From an uncultured Holophagaceae bacterium (GTDB lineage: Bacteria; Acidobacteriota; Holophagae; Holophagales; Holophagaceae), in the NCBI GenBank assembly GCA_903919165.1, contig CAIXHJ010000205.1, positions 1 to 7,447 of the forward strand: a stretch of 7,447 nucleotides of DNA, in the 5' to 3' direction. The position numbers and the translations under genes were made by a program. The notes beneath the pieces were generated by a model. The model saw only the letters and a program-made list of their open reading frames with translations, did not search any database and was not told where the DNA came from. Shown here piece by piece: positions 1 to 6,908 of this stretch (its first letter is position 1; each line of letters opens with the position of its first letter).

Positions 1-648
1 CCCCACCCCGATGGGCCCGTCCGAAGCGTGGATTTCTCGTCGGTGGATCTGCTGGACTTCCATGCCGACCTGATGGACGCGCTTAACCGGATCGACCAGG
101 CGTTCACAAAGGCTACGGTAGCTGACTGGGAAGAAAAGTTCCTTCACCCGTCCGAAAAAGCCTGCCGGTTCTGCCTGGCGGCCCCCAACTGCCCGAAGGT
201 CAAGAAGCAGGCGCAGGAGCTGGCCAAGGTCGCTTTTGCCCCCGGGGAGGTCTACGACCCCAAGCAGCTCGCCCACACGCTGGACATGCTGCCGCTGCTC
301 GAAGCCTGGATCAAGAACTGCCGCCAGTTCGCCTACGAGGAAGCCGAAGCTGGCCGAGCCGCACCCGGCTACAAATTGGTGGAGAAGACTGCCCACCGGA
401 AGTTCCGTGATGACCTCAACCCGTCGGAGCTGGCCAAGGCTGTAGGCGTCAGCAAGGGCGAGCTGTACAGCTCCCCTACCCTGCTGGGAATCACCGAGAT
501 CCAGAAGCTGGTGGACGCCAAGAACGACCGCGAGCGGGCCGCCGTGCTGGAGCCCTTCGTCATCAAAGAATCCAGTGGGCACACCCTCGTCCACGACACC
601 GACAAGCGCAGCGCCATCCGCGTTGACGCCAAGGCGGCATTCGCCTGA
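1..648 (+). CDS. DUF2800 family phage nuclease (Cas4/RecB-like), C-terminal part
   Basis: This reading frame is open from base 1 and ends at TGA 646-648, so the start lies outside the window. The GTG at 28 is not the real start: the residues before it (PHPDGPVRSV) resemble the stretch that precedes this region in DUF2800 proteins. About 215 residues are visible. Near the middle is a cysteine cluster CRFCLAAPNC (C-x2-C-x5-C, about 170-196 nt), the C-terminal part of the Fe-S-type cysteine set of Cas4/AddB-like nucleases. The C-terminus has the family pattern: a segment around LLGITEIQKLV, a Lys-x-x-x-Gly stretch, then LVHDTDKRSAIR. The nuclease catalytic residues and the first cysteine would lie upstream and are not visible. 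DUF2800 genes commonly precede a DUF2815 gene in phage replication modules, as here. The presumed role is exonucleolytic processing of DNA during phage replication or recombination; this is inferred from family and context. Confidence 0.85.
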   Translation, partial: PHPDGPVRSVDFSSVDLLDFHADLMDALNRIDQAFTKATVADWEEKFLHPSEKACRFCLAAPNCPKVKKQAQELAKVAFAPGEVYDPKQLAHTLDMLPLLEAWIKNCRQFAYEEAEAGRAAPGYKLVEKTAHRKFRDDLNPSELAKAVGVSKGELYSSPTLLGITEIQKLVDAKNDRERAAVLEPFVIKESSGHTLVHDTDKRSAIRVDAKAAFA

Positions 649-654
649 ACCGCA

Positions 655-677
655 GGCGGGGGCGGCTCTGCCCCGCC
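655..677 (+). promoter_or_regulatory. GC-rich stem-loop between nuclease and SSB genes
   Basis: GGCGGGG (655-661) pairs perfectly with CCCCGCC (671-677) around a 9-nt loop. No T run follows, so it does not look like an intrinsic terminator. It lies in the 63-nt gap between the nuclease stop and the SSB ribosome binding site (AAGGAG, 697-702). It may protect or process the mRNA and raise SSB output relative to the gene before it. This role is inferred; only the inverted repeat is seen. Confidence 0.4.
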
Positions 678-711
678 GAATCCAACCCTCCACTACAAGG
701 AGTCATGCCTC

Positions 712-1284
712 ATGGCTGACAAGTTTCTCACCCCCGAATTCCGCGCTGCCTTCATCAGCGTGTTCAAAGCCACTTCGCAGAAGCAGAAGGACGGCACGCA
801 GGGTTCCGCGAAGTATGGCATCCGCGCCATGTTCCCGCCCGACACCGATCTGTCGCTCCTGAAGGCCCAGGCCCGCGCGGCTGCCGAGGAGATGTGGGGT
901 TCCAACATCCCCAAGACGCTTCGCAGCCCCTTCCGCAAGAACGAGGAGCTGGACAACCCGGTCAAGGGGCTGGGCGACGACTGGATCGTCATCACCTTCA
1001 ACTCTCCCGGCGACAAGCCCCGCCCCGGCCTGGTGGACGCGGCCAACCAGGACATCATCAACGAGGCGGATGTCTACTCCGGCGCCTGGTATCGCGTCCA
1101 GTGCCGTGCCTTCGGCTACGAGCAGTCGGGCAACAAGGGCGTTTCCTTCGGCCTGGAGAACGTGCAGAAGCTCCGTGACGACGAGCCCCTCGGTGGCGGT
1201 CGCATGCCCGCCAACAAGGCTTTCGCCGCCGTTGGTGACCCCAAGAAGGCCATCAGCAAGGACGACGATATTTTCGCTGTGTAG
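712..1284 (+). CDS. DUF2815 phage single-stranded DNA-binding protein (T7 gp2.5-like)
   Basis: The product has 190 residues and begins MADKFLTPEFRAAF. The start at 712 is supported by AAGGAG at 697-702, nine bases upstream; the ATG at 705 is out of frame. Features fitting DUF2815 are the N-terminal TPEFRAAF...FKA segment, a central stretch on ordering of residues (MFPPDTDLSLLKAQARAAAEE), the WYRVQCRAFGYEQSGNKGVSFGLENVQKLRDDEPLGG core written here in part as GNKGVSFGLENVQ, and an acidic tail ending DDDIFAV. A short acidic tail with a final aromatic is typical of phage and bacterial SSBs and recruits replication partners. The protein should coat ssDNA at the phage replication fork and in recombination, working with the polymerase and primase-helicase downstream. 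It is flanked on both sides by GC-rich stem-loops, which may set its expression apart from its neighbours. Family assignment is by sequence pattern. Confidence 0.85.
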   Translation: MADKFLTPEFRAAFISVFKATSQKQKDGTQGSAKYGIRAMFPPDTDLSLLKAQARAAAEEMWGSNIPKTLRSPFRKNEELDNPVKGLGDDWIVITFNSPGDKPRPGLVDAANQDIINEADVYSGAWYRVQCRAFGYEQSGNKGVSFGLENVQKLRDDEPLGGGRMPANKAFAAVGDPKKAISKDDDIFAV

Positions 1285-1311
1285 GCTGATGTCGTTCTGC
1301 CATCATTATGC

Positions 1312-1342
1312 CCCCCAGCGGCATCAGTCGCTGGGGGATTTT
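1312..1342 (+). terminator. Terminator-like stem-loop after the SSB gene (weak or partial)
   Basis: CCCCCAGCG (1312-1320) is exactly complementary to CGCTGGGGG (1329-1337). The 8-nt loop can close further with a G-T and a C-G pair. The stem is followed by ATTTT only, then five G residues. The 9-bp GC stem is strong, but the four-T tract is short for an intrinsic terminator, so partial termination or a transcript 3' end after SSB is more likely than a full stop. The second G run (1343-1347) could compete for the same C-rich arm. It sits 27 bases after the SSB stop codon and just before a small ORF. Confidence 0.55.
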
Positions 1343-1351
1343 GGGGGAAAG

Positions 1352-1435
1352 ATGAATATCACGTCTGAGTTACGTCAGTGGTTCTCCGATCTCTTGAAGT
1401 CGGATCTCACGAACCTCCTGCTCGGTGAGATGTGA
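1352..1435 (+). CDS. 27-residue leader ORF overlapping the DNA polymerase start
   Basis: ATG at 1352 opens a 27-codon frame ending at TGA 1433-1435, which overlaps the polymerase GTG start by four bases (GTGA). The peptide begins MNITSELRQWF and ends NLLLGEM; it could form one amphipathic helix and matches no family I recognise. A G-rich stretch (GGGGGAAAG, 1343-1351) lies directly before the ATG and is at best a poor, closely spaced ribosome binding site. The frame contains an imperfect 15-nt tandem repeat, and its last codons contain the only Shine-Dalgarno-like sequence for the polymerase. The stop-start overlap suggests that translating this ORF is what lets ribosomes reach the polymerase start. 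It may be a real small protein, a leader peptide, or a chance frame; the overlap favours one of the first two. Confidence 0.45.
   Translation: MNITSELRQWFSDLLKSDLTNLLLGEM
1385..1414 (+). repeat. Imperfect 15-nt tandem repeat in the leader ORF
   Basis: Bases 1385-1399 and 1400-1414 match at 11 of 15 positions and share the core GATCTC. In the leader frame they encode the related pentapeptides SDLLK and SDLTN. It may simply reflect a repeated peptide motif, or it may mark paired sites for a regulator. Confidence 0.5.
1404..1431 (+). promoter_or_regulatory. Inverted repeat that would hide the polymerase ribosome binding site
   Basis: ATCTCAC (1404-1410) is exactly complementary to GTGAGAT (1425-1431), with a 14-nt loop. 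The 3' arm covers most of GGTGA (1424-1428), the only Shine-Dalgarno-like bases before the polymerase, and ends directly at its GTG start codon (1432). A ribosome translating the 27-codon ORF would have to open this stem, which would explain the GTGA coupling. The pairing is seen; the regulatory role is inferred. Confidence 0.4.
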
Positions 1436-3429
1436 CCGCGCTCCACATCGATTTCGAGACATTCAGCTCCGTGGATCTTCGATCTGCGGGGCTGGACCGA
1501 TACGCCAAGGACCCGAGCACCGGAGTCCACTGCATGGCTTATGCCTTCGGCGACGAACCGGTGCAGATTTGGGCGTGGGAGGCGCTGGGATCCCTCTGGG
1601 ATGTCCACCTCCATGTTCGCGAGGGCGGTCTGGTCTACGCCCACAACGCCTCCTTCGAGCTGGCCCTGTGGAATGAGGTCATGGTGCCCCGCTACGGCTG
1701 GCCGGTCCTCCGGCCCGAGCAGACCCGCTGCACGATGGCCATGGCCTACGCGATGGCCTTGCCGGGCGCCCTAGAGGACGTATCCCCTGCCCTCGGCATC
1801 GAGCAGCGCAAGGACGCCAAGGGCAAGCGCATCATGCTCAAGCTGGCCAAGCCGAAGAAGGACGGCACCTTCTGGACGCCCGAGCAGGACCCCGAGGAGT
1901 TCCAGCGGCTCTACGACTACTGCAAGCAGGACGTGGTGGTCGAGCGGGCGGCCCACGCCCGAATGCGGGAGCTGTCCACATCCGAACAGGGCCTCTGGGT
2001 CCTCGACCAGAAGATCAACAATCGCGGCATTCTCGTGGACATCCCCAGCATCAACAAGGCAATAAAGCTCGTCGGCGAGGAGCAGAAGCGGCTCAACGGC
2101 GAGATGCTGAAGACCACCGGAGGTGTCGTCGGCAAATGCACTGAAGTCCAGATGCTTATCCGGTGGATCGCCAGCCAGGGCGTGGTCATCGAGGGCGTGG
2201 CCAAGGCGGCCCTGCTCGACACCCTGGCGGGGGAACTGCCGCCCCAGGTCCGGCAGGCGCTGAAGCTGCGCCAGGAGGCCGCCAAGAGCAGTCTGGCGAA
2301 GTTCACGGCCATGATCGAACGGGCCGCCAGCGATGGCCGCGTCCGGGGCATCCATCAGTTCCACGGCGCCAGCACGGGTCGGTGGGCCGGGCGCGGGGTC
2401 CAATTCCAGAACGTGCCCCGCCCCCGGGGCGACATGAAGCCTAAAGAGATTGAGGACGTATTCGCCCACCTGACCGATCGAGACTACGTCGATACCTGCT
2501 ATGGGCCCGTCCTGGACGCCCTGGTGGACTGTGTGCGAGGCATGGTCATCGCCCCGCCCGGCAAGGACCTGATCAGCGTGGATTTCAGCGCGGTGGAGGC
2601 CCGCGTGCTCGCCTGGCTGGCCGGTCAGGAGAGCGTGCTGGAAATCTTCCGGACCACTGGCAAAATTTACGAGCACGCGGCGGCAGGAATTTACCATGTC
2701 CCCGCGTCAGAGGTGTCGAAGAGTCAGCGCCAAGTTGGTAAGACGGCTGTGCTTGCCCTCGGCTACGGCGGAGGAAAAGGCGCCTTCCAGAAGATGGCCG
2801 AGAACTACGGCGTCAAAGTGACCGCCGCCGAAGCGGATGAGATTAAGGTGGCATGGCGGGAGGCCAACCCGGACATCGTCCAGTATTGGTACGATCTGGA
2901 CAGCGCAGCCATCAACGCCCTGACCGGTGGCGGGATCGAACGGGCCGGTGCCCCGGGCCGCCAGGTAGCCTTCAAGAGGAGCGGCAGCTTCCTGTGGTGC
3001 CAGCTCCCGTCGAAGCGCGTGCTCTGCTACCCCTACCCCGAGATCCGCACAGTCGAGACGCCGTGGGGGGCTGAGAGGGATGCCCTCACCTTTATGACCG
3101 TGGTGGCCGGGGGAACCTTCACCAAGGACATTCCTGACCCCTGCAACTCCGGTAAATGGAAAAGGGTAAGCACTTACGGTGGATCGCTCGCTGAGAACCT
3201 GACTCAGGCTGTCGCCAGGGATCTACTTGCGGCGTCACTGTTGCGTTTCGACCAACATAATGCCACCATAACGGCTCACGTTCACGACGAGGTGGTCGTT
3301 GAAATACCTGAGTCTTCCGGCCCAGACACTCTCCGGAAAGCCGAACAACTGATGGCCATTCTCCCCGAATGGGCGACAGGGCTCCCCCTGGCCGCCGAAG
3401 GCTTCCGCGCCAAGCGGTTCAGAAAGTAG
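1432..3429 (+). CDS. Phage family A DNA polymerase with 3'-5' exonuclease
   Basis: The 665-residue product is the replicative polymerase of the phage: it extends primers and proofreads. The N-terminal exonuclease (about 1-175) has Exo I D7-x-E9 (HIDFETFS), Exo II HNASFE (71-76) and Exo III around YDYCKQD (D167). The polymerase part has the SGRW-type template/primer segment (STGRWAGRGVQFQNVPR, 314-330), motif A VDFSAVEAR with D384, E389 and R391, motif B R433-x3-K437...GYG (444-446), and motif C HVHDE (616-620). All key residues are present, so it should be active. There is no 5' nuclease domain, which is normal for phage members. GTG 1432 is the only possible start: a stop lies in frame at 1426-1428 and the Exo I motif begins at residue 6. 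The start overlaps the 27-codon ORF by GTGA, and its binding site is weak and lies in an inverted repeat. The last 100 or so codons use more A/T at third positions than the first part. Confidence 0.95.
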   Translation: MTALHIDFETFSSVDLRSAGLDRYAKDPSTGVHCMAYAFGDEPVQIWAWEALGSLWDVHLHVREGGLVYAHNASFELALWNEVMVPRYGWPVLRPEQTRCTMAMAYAMALPGALEDVSPALGIEQRKDAKGKRIMLKLAKPKKDGTFWTPEQDPEEFQRLYDYCKQDVVVERAAHARMRELSTSEQGLWVLDQKINNRGILVDIPSINKAIKLVGEEQKRLNGEMLKTTGGVVGKCTEVQMLIRWIASQGVVIEGVAKAALLDTLAGELPPQVRQALKLRQEAAKSSLAKFTAMIERAASDGRVRGIHQFHGASTGRWAGRGVQFQNVPRPRGDMKPKEIEDVFAHLTDRDYVDTCYGPVLDALVDCVRGMVIAPPGKDLISVDFSAVEARVLAWLAGQESVLEIFRTTGKIYEHAAAGIYHVPASEVSKSQRQVGKTAVLALGYGGGKGAFQKMAENYGVKVTAAEADEIKVAWREANPDIVQYWYDLDSAAINALTGGGIERAGAPGRQVAFKRSGSFLWCQLPSKRVLCYPYPEIRTVETPWGAERDALTFMTVVAGGTFTKDIPDPCNSGKWKRVSTYGGSLAENLTQAVARDLLAASLLRFDQHNATITAHVHDEVVVEIPESSGPDTLRKAEQLMAILPEWATGLPLAAEGFRAKRFRK

Positions 3430-3434
3430 GCGAG

Positions 3435-5656
3435 ATGAAGCAAACCGTCTCACATGCACAAGCACTAGCCGCTCGCGGCTTCTGGGTTTTTCCGGTGACC
3501 CCTAACGCCAAGACGCCGCCGTCACCGACTGGCAGGGCAAGGCAACAACGGACCCGCACGAGATCGAAAGCCTGTGGGGCCGCTTCGACTACAACATCGG
3601 CATCTTCACAGGCAAATACGGCAACGAGGGCAAGGCGCTCCTGGTCGTGGATGTGGATGTGAAGGGAGGAAAAGATGGAGAAGGAACGATCCTCGAACTC
3701 GAACTCGGTGGTTATGAGCTACCCATCACCCTTGAGCACACGACCCCTTCTGGGGGCCGCCACTTATTCTATGTGGTCGACGCCCCGGTCAAGCAGGGTG
3801 TGGACGTACTCGGATCAGGGGTGGACATACGATCCGGTGGTGGTTATGTCCTGGGACCGGGCTCGACGCTCGAAGGCAAAGCGTATTCCCAGATCAACGG
3901 CCACGGAAAGATGGTGGAGGCCCCGAGTTGGCTGCCTATTCGCTGCGGCTCTACTACTCGCGATCACGGTGACACTCGGGCCCCTTTACCTGGCGTTGAC
4001 CCTATTCGCGCGGAGAAGCGTGCGCTAGCTTACCTCCTCCACTACGCCAAGCCCGCCATCGAGGGCACAGGCGGGGACGAGCACACCTACAAGGTCGCGT
4101 GCGTGGTGAAGGACTACGGATGCACGGAGGAGCAGGCCTTCTTCCTGATGTGGGAGAACTGGAACGACCGCTGCGAGCCGCCCTGGAGCGCAGACGAGCT
4201 GGGCACCAAGATCCACAACGCCTACAAGCACGGCACCGGGGCCCCGGGCGCCACCGCACCCGAAGCGGTCTTCCCACCCATTCCGGAAGCGGAAAACCCC
4301 CCTGCCCCCACGCCCGAAGCCGCCGGAGATGGCGACGATCCTATCGCGCTCGCCCGCGCCAAGAGCTTCGAGATCCTGCGCGGACACTACTCCTACATCA
4401 AGGAAGGCGCCTTCATCTTGGAGGAGAGAACAGACAGCCGTGGGCAGAAGGTCGCCTCCCACTGGTCGCTGATGGAGTTCCACCAGTGGTTCAAGCCCGA
4501 CCAGATCCAGGTCGGGAAAGGCAGCCGGTCGATTTCCGAGCTGTGGATGGAGAACCCCAGCCGCCCGCAGTTCGAGGGCGTCGTGTTCCGGCCCTGCCAG
4601 TCCGTGGAGGCCCGCTGGTTCAACCTGTGGCAGGGCTTCCGCATCGCGCCCTTCGAGGGGGTGCCCGACCACCCGGCCCTCACGATGTTCCTGGAGCACG
4701 CTTTCAAAAATGTGTGCCAGAGCGATCAGAAGCAATTCGACTATCTGATGGGCTACTTCGCCCACCTGTTCCAGATGCCGTGGGTCAAGCCCCTCGTGGC
4801 CATCGTGCTCCAGGGGGGCAAGGGCGTCGGCAAGAACGCGCTGATCGAGCGCATCGGCTGGCTCCTCGGCCCGCACTTCCTCATGGCCGATGACGACCGG
4901 TACCTGCTGGGCAACTTCAATTCGCACATCGAGTGCAACCTCCTCTTCGGCTTGGACGAAGCGAGCTGGGCCGGGGACAAGAAGGCCGAGGGCCGCTTGA
5001 AGGGGCTCATCACCGGCCAGGAGCACAACATCGAGCGCAAGGGCAAGGAACCCTACCGCGTGGACAATCTCTGCCGTCTAGTCATCATCGGCAACGAAGA
5101 GTGGCTCGTGCCCGCCACGGAATTCGAGAGGCGTTACGCGGTCTTCGCAGTCGGCCAGGGGCGCCAGAAGGATCGGAAATTCTTCAAGGACATGCGCGAG
5201 GGCATGGAGCAGGGCGGCTACGCCCACCTCCTGAAGTATTTCCTGACCTACGACATCTATGCCTTCGACGTGAACGATGCCCCGGAGAACGCGGCACTCA
5301 CCGGCCAGAAGCTGGCCACGCTTACCCCCCTCGGCCAGTGGTATTACGACTCTCTGCTGGCGGGCGTCATCTCGCACGGAGACTGGGGCAGCGACTGGCC
5401 CGAGGAAATCCCCACCAACCGGTTTCGCGATTGCTACTCGCGCTGGGCGAGCAAGAAGAACATCCGAGGTCGCCTGGAGTCCGACACCGCTTTCGGGATC
5501 CTCCTCGCCAAGATGGCGCCGTCCATGAAGAAGAAGCGGAAGAGCAAGCACCACCCCGACGACAACAGCAGCGTCTACGTCAGTCCTGGGATCGATGTTC
5601 TCCGGGCGGATTTCACCAATTACATCGGAGGAGAAATCCAATGGCCAACGGACTGA
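3435..5656 (+). CDS. Primase-polymerase / SF3-like helicase (DUF5906, NrS-1 type), frameshifted
   Basis: Read across two frames, this gives a product of about 740 residues that would prime and unwind DNA at the fork. ATG 3435 opens the first frame, five bases after the polymerase stop, with no good ribosome binding site. This frame gives the start of a prim-pol domain (ALAARGFWVFPVTPNAKTPP) but ends at TGA 3660-3662. The rest lies in another frame from about 3518 (AVTDWQGKATTDPHEIESLW). In the joined protein, prim-pol motif I is VVDVDVKGG (D73, D75), motif II SGGRH (H110) and motif III VDIRSGGGYVLGP (D131). A PriCT-like helical region (about 196-266, ending PPWSADELGTKIHNAY) and a Pro/Ala linker (271-301) follow. 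The helicase has Walker A GGKGVGKN (K467), Walker B LLFGLDEAS (D508, E509), sensor IIGNEEW (N554) and arginine finger ERRY (566-567). Every catalytic residue is kept. An automatic start at GTG 3647 would cut the prim-pol fold in mid-strand. It overlaps the HTH gene by 16 bases. Confidence 0.85.
3515..3523 (+). other. Frameshift point in the primase-helicase gene
   Basis: Family-like protein sequence runs in the ATG 3435 frame up to NAKTPP (to about 3521) and continues in the -1 frame from AVTDWQ (from 3518). The -1 frame has a stop at 3503-3505 and the first frame stops at 3660-3662, so the switch must lie between these and by similarity falls at 3515-3523 (GCCGCCGTC). One missing base, for example a G making CCGGCC, would restore KTPAVTDWQ. 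No X-XXY-YYZ slippery heptamer is present, which argues against programmed frameshifting and for a mutation or a sequencing or assembly error. Confidence 0.8.
5627..5633 (+). promoter_or_regulatory. Strong ribosome binding site for the HTH gene
   Basis: GGAGGAG lies seven bases before ATG 5641 and inside the last codons of the primase-helicase. It fixes the start of the small HTH gene and is the best ribosome binding site in the window, suggesting high output of that protein. Confidence 0.75.
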
Positions 5657-5844
5657 ATCTCACCTCCAAGGAAACCGCAGAGCGTCTGCGCGTGACCGTG
5701 GGTCATCTCGCCAAATGGCGGATGACCGGAGACGGGCCCCGCTACATCCAGTGGGGTCGGCGCGTGCTCTACCCCGTGACCGAATTGGAAGCCTTCGAGG
5801 GGAAACACCTGAAGACTTCCGTCCACTCCAAGGAGGCTAAGTGA
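5641..5844 (+). CDS. Small HTH_17 (excisionase/MerR-like) DNA-binding protein
   Basis: The product has 67 residues and consists almost wholly of one helix-turn-helix domain. The pattern LTSKETAERLRVTVGHLAKWR, then GDGPRYIQWGRRVLYPVTELEAFE, matches the HTH_17 fold: two helices, a recognition helix, and a basic wing containing GRRVLY. A short basic tail ends HSKEAK. The start is fixed by GGAGGAG at 5627-5633, and the gene overlaps the end of the primase-helicase by 16 bases. Proteins of this type act as excisionases, repressors or DNA-architectural factors. No integrase is in view, and the place in a replication operon suggests control of replication or of the operon, or an origin-binding role. 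These functions are inferred; only the DNA-binding fold is well supported. Confidence 0.8.
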   Translation: MANGLNLTSKETAERLRVTVGHLAKWRMTGDGPRYIQWGRRVLYPVTELEAFEGKHLKTSVHSKEAK

Positions 5845-6908
5845 GCGTCTCATCGCGCAATCGGTACAACGCCAAACGCAAGCTGGAGACGGCGGCCAGG
5901 AAGATGGCCGAGGCGGAAGAATTTCTCCGCGAGAAGAACGCCCCCACCGGGCGCAGCCTCCCCCGGGATCTCCAGACCCTGGTGGATGCCACCCGCTTCG
6001 CCATCGGCTTCGAGGGGCTGTGCGACAAGCTGGGCAAGCCCCCTACCACTGTCCGCAAGCTGATCGCGCTTGCCCGTGAATCGGGCATCAACCTCCAGGT
6101 CGGCAACGACCATGTCCAGCTCTCGCCGCAGGAACAGGTCCGCACCGTCCAGGACACCGCCATCCAGCCCACCAAGGCCAAGCGTCAGTCCGCTGGTGTG
6201 CTGTCGGATCTCCACGCCGGATCCAAGTATTGCCTGCGGGCCCAGATCCGCGACTGCGTCGAGCACTTCTATTCCCGGGGCGTGCGCCAGGTTTTAATCC
6301 CCGGCGATCTGCTCGATGGCTGCTACAAGCACGGCGTCTTCGAGTTGAGCCACACCGGGCTCGAAGACCAGACCCAGGATCTCTTCGAGATTCTGCCCGC
6401 TCTGGAGGGGCTGTCCTACCACGCCATCACCGGCAACCACGACCACACCTTCACTGAGCTGACGGGCGTCAATGTCGGAGCCTTCATCACAGGGTACTTC
6501 AAGGAGCGCGGGCGCGACGACATCCGCTTCTACGGCGACTGCGGTGCCTTCCTCCACATCGGCGGTGCGGTCGTCCACCTGTGGCACCCGCTGGGCGGCG
6601 CCAGCTACGCCAAGTCCTACAAATTGCAGAAGCAGATCGAGAAATACGGCGCTGGGGAAAAACCCGATATTCTTTTGACCGGGCATCTCCACCAGTTCGC
6701 TGTGGTCGAGGACCGCGGTGTCTTCGCCGTGCTCTGCCCCACCTTTCAGGCGTCTGGTTCAGCGTTTAGTAAGCGCCTGGGGGGCCAGCCCGCGCTGGGC
6801 GGCCTGATCATCTCCTGGGAGATCGCGGGCAAGGATCTCGTCCGCAACTTCAGCGTCGAGCGCCGCCGCTACTTCGAGGTGGAAGGCCCCACCAAGGTGC
6901 GCCCGTGA
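5841..6908 (+). CDS. Calcineurin-like metallophosphoesterase with N-terminal winged-helix-like region
   Basis: The 355-residue product has all the metal-binding blocks of a calcineurin-like phosphoesterase: SDLH (D123, H125), GDLLD (D156, D159), GNHD (N199, H200, D201), HLWH (H246, H249) and GHLH (H282, H284). It should hydrolyse a phosphoester, possibly nucleic acid or a nucleotide, using two metal ions. Residues 45-95 look like a winged helix: a helix at GFEGLCDKLG, a recognition-like helix PPTTVRKLIALARESG, then two short strands INLQVGNDHVQL. The first 35 residues are basic and charged. The start is GTG 5841, overlapping the HTH gene stop by GTGA, with AGGAGG at 5831-5836. Position in a replication operon and the possible DNA-binding region suggest a DNA end-processing or repair role, as for Mre11/SbcD-type enzymes, but it lacks an SbcC partner here and the substrate is unknown. 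Confidence 0.85.
   Translation: MSVSSRNRYNAKRKLETAARKMAEAEEFLREKNAPTGRSLPRDLQTLVDATRFAIGFEGLCDKLGKPPTTVRKLIALARESGINLQVGNDHVQLSPQEQVRTVQDTAIQPTKAKRQSAGVLSDLHAGSKYCLRAQIRDCVEHFYSRGVRQVLIPGDLLDGCYKHGVFELSHTGLEDQTQDLFEILPALEGLSYHAITGNHDHTFTELTGVNVGAFITGYFKERGRDDIRFYGDCGAFLHIGGAVVHLWHPLGGASYAKSYKLQKQIEKYGAGEKPDILLTGHLHQFAVVEDRGVFAVLCPTFQASGSAFSKRLGGQPALGGLIISWEIAGKDLVRNFSVERRRYFEVEGPTKVRP

Noticed and set aside
28..30. GTG 28 as the start of the DUF2800 gene
   Set aside because: The frame is open to base 1 and the upstream residues fit the family, so the gene is cut by the window edge.
1304..1309. CATTAT as a -10 promoter element before the leader ORF
   Set aside because: No reasonable -35 element lies 16-18 bases upstream, and the hexamer sits directly before a strong stem-loop.
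1771..2697. 308-residue open frame on the minus strand opposite the polymerase gene
   Set aside because: It lies wholly opposite a gene with complete catalytic motifs, its sequence is low-complexity with no recognisable domain, and GC-rich coding DNA commonly leaves such antisense frames open.
3315..3338. Inverted repeat TTCCGG/CCGGAA near the end of the polymerase gene
   Set aside because: It is only 6 bp, lies within conserved-frame coding sequence and has no T run, so there is no support for a terminator or operator.
3647..3649. GTG 3647 as the start of the primase-helicase
   Set aside because: It falls within the strand leading to the DxD motif (VVDVD), and clear prim-pol sequence continues in the same frame upstream to 3518, so it is only a start codon of convenience.
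4025..5026. 333-residue open frame on the minus strand opposite the helicase domain
   Set aside because: It mirrors the GC-rich codons of the helicase and shows no domain pattern or ribosome binding site; treated as a shadow.
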